The notes under the pieces were generated by a model. That model ran no database searches. It saw only the letters and a program-made list of their open reading frames with translations, and was not told where the DNA came from. From Ignavibacteriota bacterium (GTDB taxonomy: Bacteria > Bacteroidota > Ignavibacteria > Ignavibacteriales > Ignavibacteriaceae): a stretch of 64,000 bases of DNA. The first letter of the stretch is position 1. Every line of letters starts with the position of its first letter. The translations under genes were made by a program, and so were the position numbers. Shown here one piece after another: positions 17,501-26,699 of the stretch. Location of the stretch: assembly GCA_013285425.1 (NCBI GenBank), contig CP053447.1, positions 3,230,001-3,294,000 on the forward strand, in the 5' to 3' direction.

Positions 17501-20209
17501 TCAGTAATAATAGCCGATAGAAAAATAAAACAGCACATCACCCCAGCTAATAGGATTATTCGGGAGATCATTACGAAGCAGAAAACTTCTTCCGACCGCA
17601 AATTCTGCGGGACCGATTGGTGTATCAAATGAAATTGATGTTCCAATTCCGTGTTTTAAATCTTTAAATCTGATTTGTTCCTGGAATTCCCACGTCGAGC
17701 CAAGATCATATCTGAATTTAAGATATGTGTCGAAAAAAATTATAAATGGCAGTTTAAATCTATACATTAAAGAAGCAAGCATTATTTGTCTTCCCCTATA
17801 TTCATTGTCATGCATTCCAAAAAATGATTCCTGCCCGCCAATCGAATACTGCTGACTTAATGGAAGGGTTTTATCCGCAAAACCGAATTTAAATGATGGT
17901 GAGATTACGCTCCTTGAAGATAGTTTAAAATAATTTTTATATTCAAAACCGATATTACTGTATCCGACCTCGCCGCCTAAAACTGAAATCGCTGTTTCAT
18001 AAAATCCTGAAAAGTAAACTCCGTTTTCAGTAAAAGGATATTTATCCTGCGTATCTAAGGTTGTTGAGGCTTTAAGACTTACGATCTTTGTTTTATATGC
18101 TGTCGTTGGTTCATTGTCTTTGTTTTTAATCTGATCAAATTGATATTTACCTTCAAGTATAAGATTACCAAACCTGCCGACCTGTGTGCCTATGCCCAAA
18201 GAAACCCCGTAAAAAATTTGTCTGTATTTTCCAATTTCATTTCTGGAAAACCTTGCGCTGTTGGTTAAAGGAATATCTTTGTAAACATGCACATCATTGA
18301 ATTTGTAAAATCCATTTATCTTATAAGTAAAATAAGTCTCAAAAACTCTGTTTGCTTTTTGTTCAATTATATAAGCCCGATTATCAAGTCCGCCGAATAA
18401 AATTAAGCCTAGCTCTGTGCCGGAGCCATAAAAATTTTCATCTCTTAAATCAAATCCAAGCTGTGCCCGATATTCATTATCGCTTCTAAAACTTATTCTT
18501 AACAGGCTCGAAGGTTTTTCATCTACTTTAATAGTAAGGATATTTTGTCCGTTTTTTTCTTTAACAACTACATCAATATTATCAAAGATTCTTGTACTCC
18601 TTAGATTTCTTAATCCCTCTTTAATATCATCTATTTTAAAATAATCTCCCTCATCAAACTTGAATTCTCTGATTATTACATTTTCCTTTGTCTTTTCATT
18701 GCCGGTTATATCAATTTTAGAAATGATCCCTTCATCAATAAAAATTCTCAGTCTTCCTTCTTCTTTATTAAAATCAATACTTTGAATTCCGGCAAGCGAA
18801 TATCCATCTTCGCGATATATTTTTATAAGCTGTAAAAGTGCATCCAGCACCTTTTGTCCGGAAAACCTTTCATCTTTTAAGGAAGAGAAAACAGAGCTTA
18901 CTCTTTCTGAATGAATTTGTGAAATACCTATTACATCTATGTGCCTGATTATTGGATTATATTCCCTGCTTAGCTGCAGAATGTTTTCGCTATCAGACAT
19001 CAGTATCTGTGCGCTCAGATATTTATAATCCCCAGTTTCTAACAATTTATAAAGATCATAATTGATCATCTTGTTAGAAACGGAATCATAATCTCTGTAA
19101 TGATAGAAAAAAGCCTGCTCTTTCAAAGTAAGGCTGCTATCTAAAATTAAGTTCTTAAAGTAAATTTCTTTTTCCGGTAATGAGTTAAAAATTGCAGAAT
19201 CAATTTTAGATTTAAGACTATTTATATATGGTTTAGATGTGCTGTAACCAATATATATCAGTGTGTCAACCTTATTAAAATCAGTTGATAAAATATTTCC
19301 TATTGCCGATTGAATAATAAAATCAGCTTTTTGTAATTGCTCATAATTGTCTTGTTTAATTGGTATGCTAACCATTTGATCTGCCATAATCCATGGTGTA
19401 GTAAGTTCTTCTTCGTTCCAAAGACCACTTGTTGTATTAACTGCAACAACAATATTCCCGCCATTAGCTCTGGCAATATCAACAGGAATGTTGGCAACAA
19501 GACCTCCATCAACAAGCAGCAGAGTATCCATTTTAACCGGGGCAAGAAAAAACACAACCGAGGAGCTTGCGCGCAAAGCACCGCTAATTGATCCTTTACT
19601 AAGAACAACCGGGTTGCCTGTTATTAAATCTGTACAAACTGCTCTGAATTTTATGGTTAATAAATCAAATGATTCGTCAGAATGAAGCGGAGCATTAAGC
19701 GCCAATACATTTAAATGATTTGAAAGTTTTTGTCCATCATTAAAGGAAGTAGGAAGAATCGGTGCAAATCCGGATAAACGCAAAGAAAAAATTGCTCTGT
19801 CTTCTGTTACCTTTTGATCAACAAATAAATCTCTTCTGTTTGACTGATTTGAAAGAGTAAGTAAATCATTCCAGTCTGTTTCCACCGCAATTGAATCAAG
19901 CTGTTCCGGAGAATAGCCGGCAGCATACAATCCGCCAACGATGCTTCCCATACTGGTTCCAACAATAACATCAGCCTTAATCCCTGCTTCATCCAATGCT
20001 TTAAGAACTCCGATTTGCGATAATCCCCTTGCGCCTCCTCCGCTTAAAGCCAGTGCAATTTTAGGTTTGTTTTTTGGAATCAGTTCGATCAAACCAAAAG
20101 GAAGCTGCTTGCTTTCCACAGGAAAATTGAAGTTATAAATATCCTGAGAGTATAGCTTGCTGAAAAAGAAAATTATTAAAAGCAAAAGTATTTTTATTCT
20201 CTTTTTCAT
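17501..20209 (-). CDS. Patatin-like phospholipase fused to POTRA and Omp85 barrel
   Basis: The 902-residue protein has a signal peptide (about 1-21), a patatin domain (about 50-250) with oxyanion loop GGGARG (57-62), catalytic Ser86 in GTSMG and Asp234 in DGG, then a POTRA region and a C-terminal 16-strand Omp85/surface-antigen barrel ending in aromatic residues. This is the type Vd (PlpD-like) layout, in which a lipase is exported by its own barrel. All catalytic residues are present. It follows yidC on the same strand by 41 bases. Whether the passenger is released or remains surface-bound cannot be told. Confidence 0.88.
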   Translation of the reverse strand: MKKRIKILLLLIIFFFSKLYSQDIYNFNFPVESKQLPFGLIELIPKNKPKIALALSGGGARGLSQIGVLKALDEAGIKADVIVGTSMGSIVGGLYAAGYSPEQLDSIAVETDWNDLLTLSNQSNRRDLFVDQKVTEDRAIFSLRLSGFAPILPTSFNDGQKLSNHLNVLALNAPLHSDESFDLLTIKFRAVCTDLITGNPVVLSKGSISGALRASSSVVFFLAPVKMDTLLLVDGGLVANIPVDIARANGGNIVVAVNTTSGLWNEEELTTPWIMADQMVSIPIKQDNYEQLQKADFIIQSAIGNILSTDFNKVDTLIYIGYSTSKPYINSLKSKIDSAIFNSLPEKEIYFKNLILDSSLTLKEQAFFYHYRDYDSVSNKMINYDLYKLLETGDYKYLSAQILMSDSENILQLSREYNPIIRHIDVIGISQIHSERVSSVFSSLKDERFSGQKVLDALLQLIKIYREDGYSLAGIQSIDFNKEEGRLRIFIDEGIISKIDITGNEKTKENVIIREFKFDEGDYFKIDDIKEGLRNLRSTRIFDNIDVVVKEKNGQNILTIKVDEKPSSLLRISFRSDNEYRAQLGFDLRDENFYGSGTELGLILFGGLDNRAYIIEQKANRVFETYFTYKINGFYKFNDVHVYKDIPLTNSARFSRNEIGKYRQIFYGVSLGIGTQVGRFGNLILEGKYQFDQIKNKDNEPTTAYKTKIVSLKASTTLDTQDKYPFTENGVYFSGFYETAISVLGGEVGYSNIGFEYKNYFKLSSRSVISPSFKFGFADKTLPLSQQYSIGGQESFFGMHDNEYRGRQIMLASLMYRFKLPFIIFFDTYLKFRYDLGSTWEFQEQIRFKDLKHGIGTSISFDTPIGPAEFAVGRSFLLRNDLPNNPISWGDVLFYFSIGYYY

Positions 20210-20250
20210 AATTAGATTTTATTTATGCAAACCGAAAACAGAAAGTATTT

Positions 20251-22107
20251 TTATTTTCTTCTCTTCTGCTGGGTTTTAGCCTGTTCTTCTGCAGCTTCCA
20301 TCAATTTAGACATAAAACCTTTTTTCTTTTTTGGATTGGCTACCGGCACAAGCTCAACCTTTCCGCCTTTATGGTTTATGTAATACTGTTGTGCAATAGA
20401 AAGAATATTAAACATAAAATAATACAGGTTTAAACCGGATGGAAAGCTCATAAATAATAACGTAAGCATAACCGGCATCATATAAACCAATGCCTGTTGT
20501 TTGGGATCTTTTACCGTCATCTTCTGCTGTACAAAAGTTGTAATGCCCATTAGCAAAGCCAAGCCGCTTATTTCGCTAATACCGAAAATTGGAATTTTAT
20601 ATCCGATGTTAAAAATAACATCCGGTTGTGATAAATCTGTAATCCATCCAAAAAAAGGCTGTTGTCTTAATTCAATAGCAGATTTAAACAAACCCCAAAG
20701 CGCTATAAAGATAGGCATTTGCAAAAGCATCGGGAGACAGCCCCCCGCTGGATTAATGCCATAAGTAGAATAAAGCTTCATAGTTTCTTTATTCATTTTT
20801 TGCGGATCGTCGTTATATTTCTCTTTAAGCTCCGTAATCATGGGCTGCAGTGCCTGCATTTTTTTCATTGACTGAAAACTTGATTTCGTCAACGGATATA
20901 CTGCTATCTTAATGATAATTGAAAAGATTATCAGCACAACGCCATAGTTAGGAATAAAAGAATTAATAAAAAGAAATAAAGGAAGCAGAATATATTCAGC
21001 TATTGGTCTGACAATAAACTTCAACCCAAAGAAACTTCCAAAATCTACTATTGCAACAAGATTTCTCCCATAAGATTCTAATTCTTTATAATCAACAGGA
21101 CCTATAAATAAAGTAAAAGATTGCTTTTCTTCTGCCTTGTTCTGAAATGGAAGTGTTAGTCTTGCATTATACTGTTTAGTCAGCCCATCTTTACCCGCAT
21201 GGTTTGATATTCCTTCAATATATGCTCCTTCAACTTTTTGCGGATTATCGGGAATTATAACAACGGCAAAATATTTGTTTCTAACCGCAAGCCAATCAAT
21301 TCTTCCTCTAAATTCTTTGACTTCCTTTTCACCGGTTGAAGATGCATTAACAATAACCTGCTCATCACCATAGTAAACACTTGCGTTTGAATAGCTCGCT
21401 TCATCAACTGAGTTTTTTTCAACAAATCTAATTCCGTTATTCCAAACGAGATCATACGAGTTGCTGCTGATATTGCTGCTTAGTCCGGAAAAGATAATAT
21501 CGCTTTTAACCTCATACTTATCTGCAAAAAATATAAATGTTTTTGTTATGGTTTTCCCGGGTTCAAGTTGTAGTACATAATCTACCTTGATTGAATCTTT
21601 TCCAGTTAACCTGACGTTTGTAGATGTTAGACTGCTCTGAAGCGTAAAATCTTTTGTGTTTATTCCGTGACCATCAATAGAAACAAATGAAATATCGTAC
21701 GATCCTCCTTTAGAATAATTTAGAAGCTGAACTTTGTCCAGATAATCATCCTGATTTTCTTTTTTATCAGCAGTGTACCAGTTGTTAAACTTTTTTAAGA
21801 ATATCTTTTTAAAGTTTCCGCCCTTATTAGATAATTCAAACCTTGCCAAATCTGTTTCTATTACAGTAATAACCTCAGGAATGCTGTCTTGTTTTGTCTG
21901 TTCAACTAAAAGATCATTCTTAATATTTTCTTTTGGTTGATTTATAGATACGGTATCCTGCTTTTCGCTGTTTAAAAGTGTGTCTTTTAGTTGTGTTGTA
22001 TCTGACTTAGGTTTGGTTTGCTGATTAGGATCCGGCGCGGTCAAGTAAAGCCACAAAATCAGTATTGCACCAATTAAAATAAAAGCAATTGTTGTTTGTT
22101 TATCCAT
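20251..22107 (-). CDS. yidC: Membrane protein insertase YidC
   Basis: The 618-residue protein has an N-terminal membrane anchor, a large periplasmic beta-domain, and the conserved C-terminal insertase core with five membrane helices (GVVLIIFSIIIKIAVYPLTK and the PMLLQMPIFIALWGLF block) plus a basic KKRRK tail. It inserts inner-membrane proteins with or after SecYEG. It lies in the usual rpmH-rnpA-yidC order; the yidD gene commonly found between rnpA and yidC is absent (gap of only 87 bases). Confidence 0.95.
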   Translation of the reverse strand: MDKQTTIAFILIGAILILWLYLTAPDPNQQTKPKSDTTQLKDTLLNSEKQDTVSINQPKENIKNDLLVEQTKQDSIPEVITVIETDLARFELSNKGGNFKKIFLKKFNNWYTADKKENQDDYLDKVQLLNYSKGGSYDISFVSIDGHGINTKDFTLQSSLTSTNVRLTGKDSIKVDYVLQLEPGKTITKTFIFFADKYEVKSDIIFSGLSSNISSNSYDLVWNNGIRFVEKNSVDEASYSNASVYYGDEQVIVNASSTGEKEVKEFRGRIDWLAVRNKYFAVVIIPDNPQKVEGAYIEGISNHAGKDGLTKQYNARLTLPFQNKAEEKQSFTLFIGPVDYKELESYGRNLVAIVDFGSFFGLKFIVRPIAEYILLPLFLFINSFIPNYGVVLIIFSIIIKIAVYPLTKSSFQSMKKMQALQPMITELKEKYNDDPQKMNKETMKLYSTYGINPAGGCLPMLLQMPIFIALWGLFKSAIELRQQPFFGWITDLSQPDVIFNIGYKIPIFGISEISGLALLMGITTFVQQKMTVKDPKQQALVYMMPVMLTLLFMSFPSGLNLYYFMFNILSIAQQYYINHKGGKVELVPVANPKKKKGFMSKLMEAAEEQAKTQQKRRK

Positions 22108-22194
22108 TTACATACTCAAATTAGAATTAGCATTTTATAAGATGTGTTAGATGGAGGTTTTAATATTGAAAATCGAGAACTCAAAAGTATCCTG

Positions 22195-22593
22195 TTAAAT
22201 ATTATCAGCAACTTTATTAATCAAATCAACAACACCGTTCATAATATCTTTTAAATACAATTTTTTATTTTTCTTCTCTGAAAGTCTATACGGTGAAAAG
22301 ATCAGCAGAAGCTCAACATTATTTTCTGATGCTTTTTCAACAAGTCGTTTTTTATTTAATCTGTAAGATTCTTTTATTAATCTTTTAACCCTGTTTCTCC
22401 AAACAGCCTTTCCTGTTTTTTTTGAAAGTGAGGCGGCAATTTTAACTCCATTATGCTCTTCGTTCTTATTTACGTAATAATGGAGTTTTAGTAATAAATC
22501 TGAGCTAAAAATTATTTTTCCAGAATTATAAACCTTATTAAAATCCTTTTTCTTTTTAACCCTTTCATTTCGGTTTAAAGAAAAACTCTTCAA
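22195..22593 (-). CDS. rnpA: Ribonuclease P protein component
   Basis: The 132-residue protein has the RnpA signature KTGKAVWRNRVKRLIKES (the RNR helix) and is highly basic, as expected for the subunit that helps RNase P RNA trim tRNA 5' ends. The start is a TTG at 22593: the family N-terminus FSLxRxERVKKKKDF begins immediately after it, and no ATG occurs before residue 120. It lies 5 bases after the rpmH stop. Confidence 0.93.
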   Translation of the reverse strand: MKSFSLNRNERVKKKKDFNKVYNSGKIIFSSDLLLKLHYYVNKNEEHNGVKIAASLSKKTGKAVWRNRVKRLIKESYRLNKKRLVEKASENNVELLLIFSPYRLSEKKNKKLYLKDIMNGVVDLINKVADNI

Positions 22594-22598
22594 GGTTA

Positions 22599-22745
22599 TT
22601 ATTTCTCATCACTAACAGTAAGTTTTTTTCTGCCTTTTGCTCTTCTGCCGGCTAAAACTTTTCTACCGTTTTTTGTTTTCATTCTTTCTCTAAAGCCATG
22701 CTTGTTTTTTCTTTTTCTATTGCTTGGCTGAAATGTACGTTTCAT
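22599..22745 (-). CDS. rpmH: 50S ribosomal protein L34
   Basis: A 48-residue basic protein, [19 protein letters not shown] followed by [20 protein letters not shown], which is unmistakable L34. A GGAGTAAATA leader gives a ribosome site. It heads the rpmH-rnpA-yidC operon pointing away from dnaA. Confidence 0.96.
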   Translation of the reverse strand: MKRTFQPSNRKRKNKHGFRERMKTKNGRKVLAGRRAKGRKKLTVSDEK

Positions 22746-22773
22746 TATTTACTCCTATTCTACATAAAGTTTG

Positions 22774-22781
22774 CAAAAATA
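22774..22781 (-). promoter_or_regulatory. Promoter -7 element for rpmH operon
   Basis: The minus strand reads TATTTTTG, matching TAnnTTTG, about 30 bases upstream of rpmH. Confidence 0.4.
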
Positions 22782-23218
22782 TAGATATATTCACTGTTTT
22801 ACAACATTCCGAAGAGCTGTACAATATTTATTGTTATCAATAATTTAAAAATAATCTCTCTACATTAAATTTTGTGCATAAAAAAATATTCTTTATTAAT
22901 AAAAAATTTTTTCCCAACAAGCTTGCTGATAGATAAATTTGTGTCTATCTTTTACAGAAGCCACTCGAACAATTTGGATGTTTATAACTTGTTGATATCT
23001 TGTTGGTGTGAAAAGGTTTCACAATTAAGGCAGGTGATATTTTAATGTAAAATTTACTTGTAATTGTTCAAGAACATTAAAATAGTTTCTGTAATCGCTT
23101 ATAAAATAGCCGCTTGGCTTGTTCCGGGTGATGTTGATAACTTGTTAATTGCTTAAATTTTTTAGTTTTATTGTCTTTTAATTAACCATTTATTTGAACT
23201 TTTAATAAATGCTCCTGT
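22782..23218 (+). promoter_or_regulatory. rpmH-dnaA intergenic region, possible part of oriC
   Basis: This AT-rich gap separates the divergent rpmH and dnaA genes. Besides the DnaA box at 22873 it contains near-consensus TGTTGATAA at 23132-23140 and related GTTGATA at 22991. Divergent rpmH/dnaA spacing with DnaA boxes is a classic origin setting; the stretch after dnaA is the other candidate. Confidence 0.45.
22873..22881 (+). promoter_or_regulatory. DnaA box
   Basis: TGTGCATAA, the reverse complement of TTATGCACA, fits the consensus TTATNCACA. It lies in the rpmH-dnaA intergenic region in the same orientation as the two other boxes found near dnaA. Confidence 0.5.
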
Positions 23219-23227
23219 TGTGGATAA
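23219..23227 (+). promoter_or_regulatory. DnaA box overlapping the dnaA start codon
   Basis: TGTGGATAA, a perfect reverse-complement match to TTATCCACA. The GTG start codon of dnaA (23220) lies inside the box, so DnaA binding here could directly affect dnaA expression. Confidence 0.65.
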
Positions 23228-24638
23228 CTCAAAATTTGTTAATCTGGAATTAATTCAAAAAACCGAAAATCTTGATGCTAATTCTGCTTGGAAAAAGTGT
23301 TTAACAATCATTAAGGAAAATGTTACTTTAATGACTTACAATACTTGGTTCTTACCTATCAGACCTGTTAGCCTCGATCAGAATACGCTTAAAGTTCAGT
23401 TGCCCAATCCTTTTTTCTGGGAATGGATTGATGAACATTTTAGTACCATAGTAAAAAAAACTATTTATGATGTTTTAGGACCAAACGGTAAACTTTCATA
23501 TATAATTGCTGATGAGAAAGAAATTAAAGAAGAAGATCTGTTTAATTCTGCAAATACCAGCAATCCTGTAATTATTAAAACTGTTGAAACAAAAAAACCA
23601 TCTCATGAAACCAATTTAAATCCGCGCTATAAGTTTGAAAACTTTATTAAAGGTGAGGGTAATCAATTGGCAAGAGCTGCTGCAGGGGCAATTAGTGATA
23701 ATCCGGGTGGAACTTCATTTAATCCTTTTTTTGTTTACGGTGGTGTTGGTTTAGGCAAAACACATCTGATACAATCTATAGGAAACAGTATAGTTGAAAA
23801 ATTCCCCGGCAAGAAAGTAATCTATCTTTCAACTGATTCTTTTACTGTTGAGTTTGTTGAAGCAATTCAAGCCAACCGCGTTAATGAGTTTTCCGGGTTT
23901 TATAGAAATATGGATGTATTGATAATCGATGATATTCAATTCATAACCGGTAAAGAAAAAACACAGGATTTATTCTTTCATATATTTAATACACTGCATC
24001 AATCCAGGAAACAAATTATTCTCTCCAGCGATAAACCACCGAAAGAATTAAAAGGATTGGATGAAAGATTAATTTCCAGATTTCAATGGGGTTTATCTGC
24101 AGATATTCAGCCGCCTGAATTAGAGATGCGTATTGCTATTCTTAAAAACAAAGCTGAAGATTATGGAATGATGATCTCTACTGAAATATTAGAATATCTG
24201 GCTAATAATATCACTTCGAATATAAGAGAGTTAGAAGGTTCCTTAATTAAACTTCTGGCTAGTGCTTCATTAAATTCTAAAGAAATTACTCTTGATTTGG
24301 CTAAAAGAACCGTTAAAGAAATAGCGACCGATAGAAAAATCAATATTACGATAGATGATATAAGTAAAATAATCTGTACACAACTTAACATTCCGGAAAA
24401 CAAAATCAGGGAAAAGACCCGTAAAAAAGAAATTGTTCTTGCCAGACAACTTGCCATGTATTTTTCCAAGGAATTAACAAAAAACTCATTAAAGACTATT
24501 GGGCTGCATTTCGGCGGCAGAGATCATTCAACTGTTATTCACGCTTGCAATAATGTTGAACAAATGCACAAATCCGATACATCAATGCGTGATCTGATAG
24601 ATAGTATTAGAAATAAACTAGAGCTTAATTATTCCTGA
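23220..24638 (+). CDS. dnaA: Chromosomal replication initiator DnaA
   Basis: The 472-residue AAA+ initiator binds DnaA boxes and melts the origin. Walker A GGVGLGKT (Lys180), Walker B LIIDDIQ (Asp237-Asp238) and the C-terminal DNA-binding signature GGRDHSTVIHACNNV are all present; the N-terminal domain I has the YNTWFLPIRP motif. The start is GTG at 23220, within a perfect DnaA box. It is divergent from rpmH and followed by an AT-rich gap and dnaN-recF-gyrBA. Confidence 0.97.
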   Translation: MDNSKFVNLELIQKTENLDANSAWKKCLTIIKENVTLMTYNTWFLPIRPVSLDQNTLKVQLPNPFFWEWIDEHFSTIVKKTIYDVLGPNGKLSYIIADEKEIKEEDLFNSANTSNPVIIKTVETKKPSHETNLNPRYKFENFIKGEGNQLARAAAGAISDNPGGTSFNPFFVYGGVGLGKTHLIQSIGNSIVEKFPGKKVIYLSTDSFTVEFVEAIQANRVNEFSGFYRNMDVLIIDDIQFITGKEKTQDLFFHIFNTLHQSRKQIILSSDKPPKELKGLDERLISRFQWGLSADIQPPELEMRIAILKNKAEDYGMMISTEILEYLANNITSNIRELEGSLIKLLASASLNSKEITLDLAKRTVKEIATDRKINITIDDISKIICTQLNIPENKIREKTRKKEIVLARQLAMYFSKELTKNSLKTIGLHFGGRDHSTVIHACNNVEQMHKSDTSMRDLIDSIRNKLELNYS

Positions 24639-25002
24639 AATTTTTACCTTTTGAATTCAAGACTCTGTTCAGAGCCTTTGTTTTTTTTGTCAATTAACAC
24701 TTTTTAGGATGTGGATAAAATGTTAATCAGTGGTATATAATTTGTTAATTTAATAGTGATTTTAAAGAATTGGTTAATTGTATCTGGTTATTAACATTTT
24801 ATTATATGTTGTCTGTTAATAATAATATTTTAATTTAATTCATAATTAAAGTAATTAAAGTGTTTTAACATATTAACATCGTTATAATAATTATTATATA
24901 AATAAGAATAACTTAAATAATTATAATTAGTGTGTTAATGTATTTGTATATACAATTGTTTAATTTCAAAATAGAGAAATTTATAAATAAGAAAATTATA
25001 AA
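24639..25002 (+). other. Candidate oriC: AT-rich unwinding region after dnaA
   Basis: Over 350 bases of strikingly AT-rich DNA follow dnaA. It holds a perfect DnaA box (24710-24718) and about eight copies of TGTTAAT or its complement ATTAACA (for example near 24694, 24721, 24741, 24793, 24829, 24870 and 24932). This combination looks like a DNA-unwinding element with repeated short motifs. No gene is visible. Confidence 0.55.
24710..24718 (+). promoter_or_regulatory. DnaA box
   Basis: TGTGGATAA, a perfect match (reverse complement TTATCCACA), in the dnaA-dnaN gap and in the same orientation as the box over the dnaA start. Confidence 0.65.
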
Positions 25003-25017
25003 ATGTTAGAGGCTTTT

Positions 25018-25419
25018 ATGAAAAAACAAATAGTTATACTCTTATCAATAGTAGTTCTGTCTGTAATAAGTTTTACCAGTTGTGAACCTTTTTTGGTAAA
25101 TAAGATTATAGTAAGAAATCTTGCTGCGGATGAAGTTCAAATTAATTTACGTGCAAAAACGTATATAATTCCTAGTGGCGAAACATTGGTATTAAACGAT
25201 TTGAAAAAAGGAACTTTTCAATATAATTCCACATATTCAATACCGGCAGGAGTAACTGAAACAGAGACAGAAGGTGAATTTGAAGGTGAAGTTGTGCTAA
25301 ATGCCGGAACAGAAATTTTATTTATTTATAGAAGCAGTCTGTTGGATAATAAATATAAAATTTACATTTATAAAACATCCTCAGATGATGTAAACCGTAC
25401 AGATCCTTTTGAAAACTAA
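25018..25419 (+). CDS. Small lipoprotein, unrecognised family
   Basis: From the ATG at 25018 (preceded by AGAGG) the product has 133 residues with a lipoprotein signal, Cys22 in SFTSC. The rest is beta-rich and ends with a short acidic tail. I do not recognise a domain. It sits between the likely origin and dnaN and is closed by its own terminator hairpin, so it is probably transcribed separately. An in-frame ATG at 25003 is the less likely start. Confidence 0.65.
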   Translation: MKKQIVILLSIVVLSVISFTSCEPFLVNKIIVRNLAADEVQINLRAKTYIIPSGETLVLNDLKKGTFQYNSTYSIPAGVTETETEGEFEGEVVLNAGTEILFIYRSSLLDNKYKIYIYKTSSDDVNRTDPFEN

Positions 25420-25446
25420 AATCAATAATTTTCATTAAAAATTATT

Positions 25447-25480
25447 AAAGAGCTGATCTTATACATCAGCTCTTTATGTT
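25447..25480 (+). terminator. Terminator after the lipoprotein gene
   Basis: An 11-bp perfect inverted repeat (AAAGAGCTGAT / ATCAGCTCTTT) with a 7-base loop, followed by a T-containing tail. Confidence 0.7.
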
Positions 25481-25588
25481 TTCAACCGCTCTAAAAATAG
25501 TTTAATTACAGCTTACTTTATATTTTAATTTTATTGAGTATTCCTTCTCTTTTTAGTATTTTAATACGCTTTAATAGGAGATTTATTC

Positions 25589-26698
25589 ATGGATTTTAAG
25601 ATAAACAGTAAGATTTTAGAAAAACTATTATCAAAAGTAATTCCCGCAGTTCCATCACGTACACCAATGTCTATTCTGGAAAATTTTCTGTTTGAAATTA
25701 AAGATGGATCTTTAACAATTAGTGCAACTGATTTAGAAATTGCATTAAGATCTTCTATAAATATTACAGCGGAAAAAAATGTTAAGATGGTTATTTCTGC
25801 AAGATTGTTGTATGATATTGTAAGAAATCTTGACGATACTTTAATAAATTTTACTATTGATTCAAAAGGAAAAATGAGAATAAACACCGATAAAGGTGTT
25901 TACAATCTTAGCTATTCTCCTTCAGAAGATTTTCCTGAAATTCCATCGGTTTCTAAAGAAAAAGAAATACAAATTAATGGTTCTGATTTGAAAAAAGCTT
26001 TAGACCAGACAGCTTTTGCTATGAGTAAGGAAGATATGCGTCCGCCAATGACCGGAATGCTTTTTGAATTTTCTCCGGAGGGATTGAAATTCGTTACAAC
26101 GGATGGACATAGACTTGTTAAATATATAAATCGATTAATAGTATCAGAAGCTCAGGAGCAATATATAGTGCCGGAAAGAGCTATTTCTGTTTTGCTTAAA
26201 TTGTTAGGTGATCAGGATGTTAAAATTTATTTAAGTAAAACATACGCCTCATTTCAGATAAATGAATTAGAATTTATTACAAGATTGATTGGAGAAAAAT
26301 ATCCTGCATATAATAGTGTAATTCCGCTGGAGAACGAAAATATACTTACAGTAAACCGAATGGAACTCCTTTCTACAATAAGAAGAATGATTTTATTTTC
26401 AAGCTCAAATCCGAAACAAGTTAAATTTAGTATTGGTAACAACTCACTTGATGTTTCGGCAGAAGACATTGATCATGGTTCAGATGCAAAGGAAAATATT
26501 GTGTGTGACTATAAAGGCGATTCTATGGAGATAGGGTTTAATACTAATTATGTTAATGATGTTCTCTCTCATCTTGAAGGTGAACAGGTTGTTTTTAAAT
26601 TACATTCACCAACAAAAGCAGGAATTATTGAACCTGTTCAAAAGCAGGAAAATGAAGATGTGATGATGTTGTTAATGCCGGTACGAATAAATAACTAA
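25589..26698 (+). CDS. dnaN: DNA polymerase III beta subunit (sliding clamp)
   Basis: The 369-residue clamp protein begins MDFKINSKILEKLLSKV and has three repeated clamp domains of normal total length, with the PSRTPMSILEN and ATDLEI motifs of domain I and the C-terminal LLMPVRI typical of DnaN. It tethers the replicative polymerase to DNA. AGGAG precedes the ATG. recF follows after 1 base. Confidence 0.96.
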   Translation: MDFKINSKILEKLLSKVIPAVPSRTPMSILENFLFEIKDGSLTISATDLEIALRSSINITAEKNVKMVISARLLYDIVRNLDDTLINFTIDSKGKMRINTDKGVYNLSYSPSEDFPEIPSVSKEKEIQINGSDLKKALDQTAFAMSKEDMRPPMTGMLFEFSPEGLKFVTTDGHRLVKYINRLIVSEAQEQYIVPERAISVLLKLLGDQDVKIYLSKTYASFQINELEFITRLIGEKYPAYNSVIPLENENILTVNRMELLSTIRRMILFSSSNPKQVKFSIGNNSLDVSAEDIDHGSDAKENIVCDYKGDSMEIGFNTNYVNDVLSHLEGEQVVFKLHSPTKAGIIEPVQKQENEDVMMLLMPVRINN

Positions 26699-26699
26699 A

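Noticed and set aside
22108..22194. Possible yidD gene between rnpA and yidC
   Set aside because: The gap is only 87 bases, too short for the usual 70-80 residue YidD.
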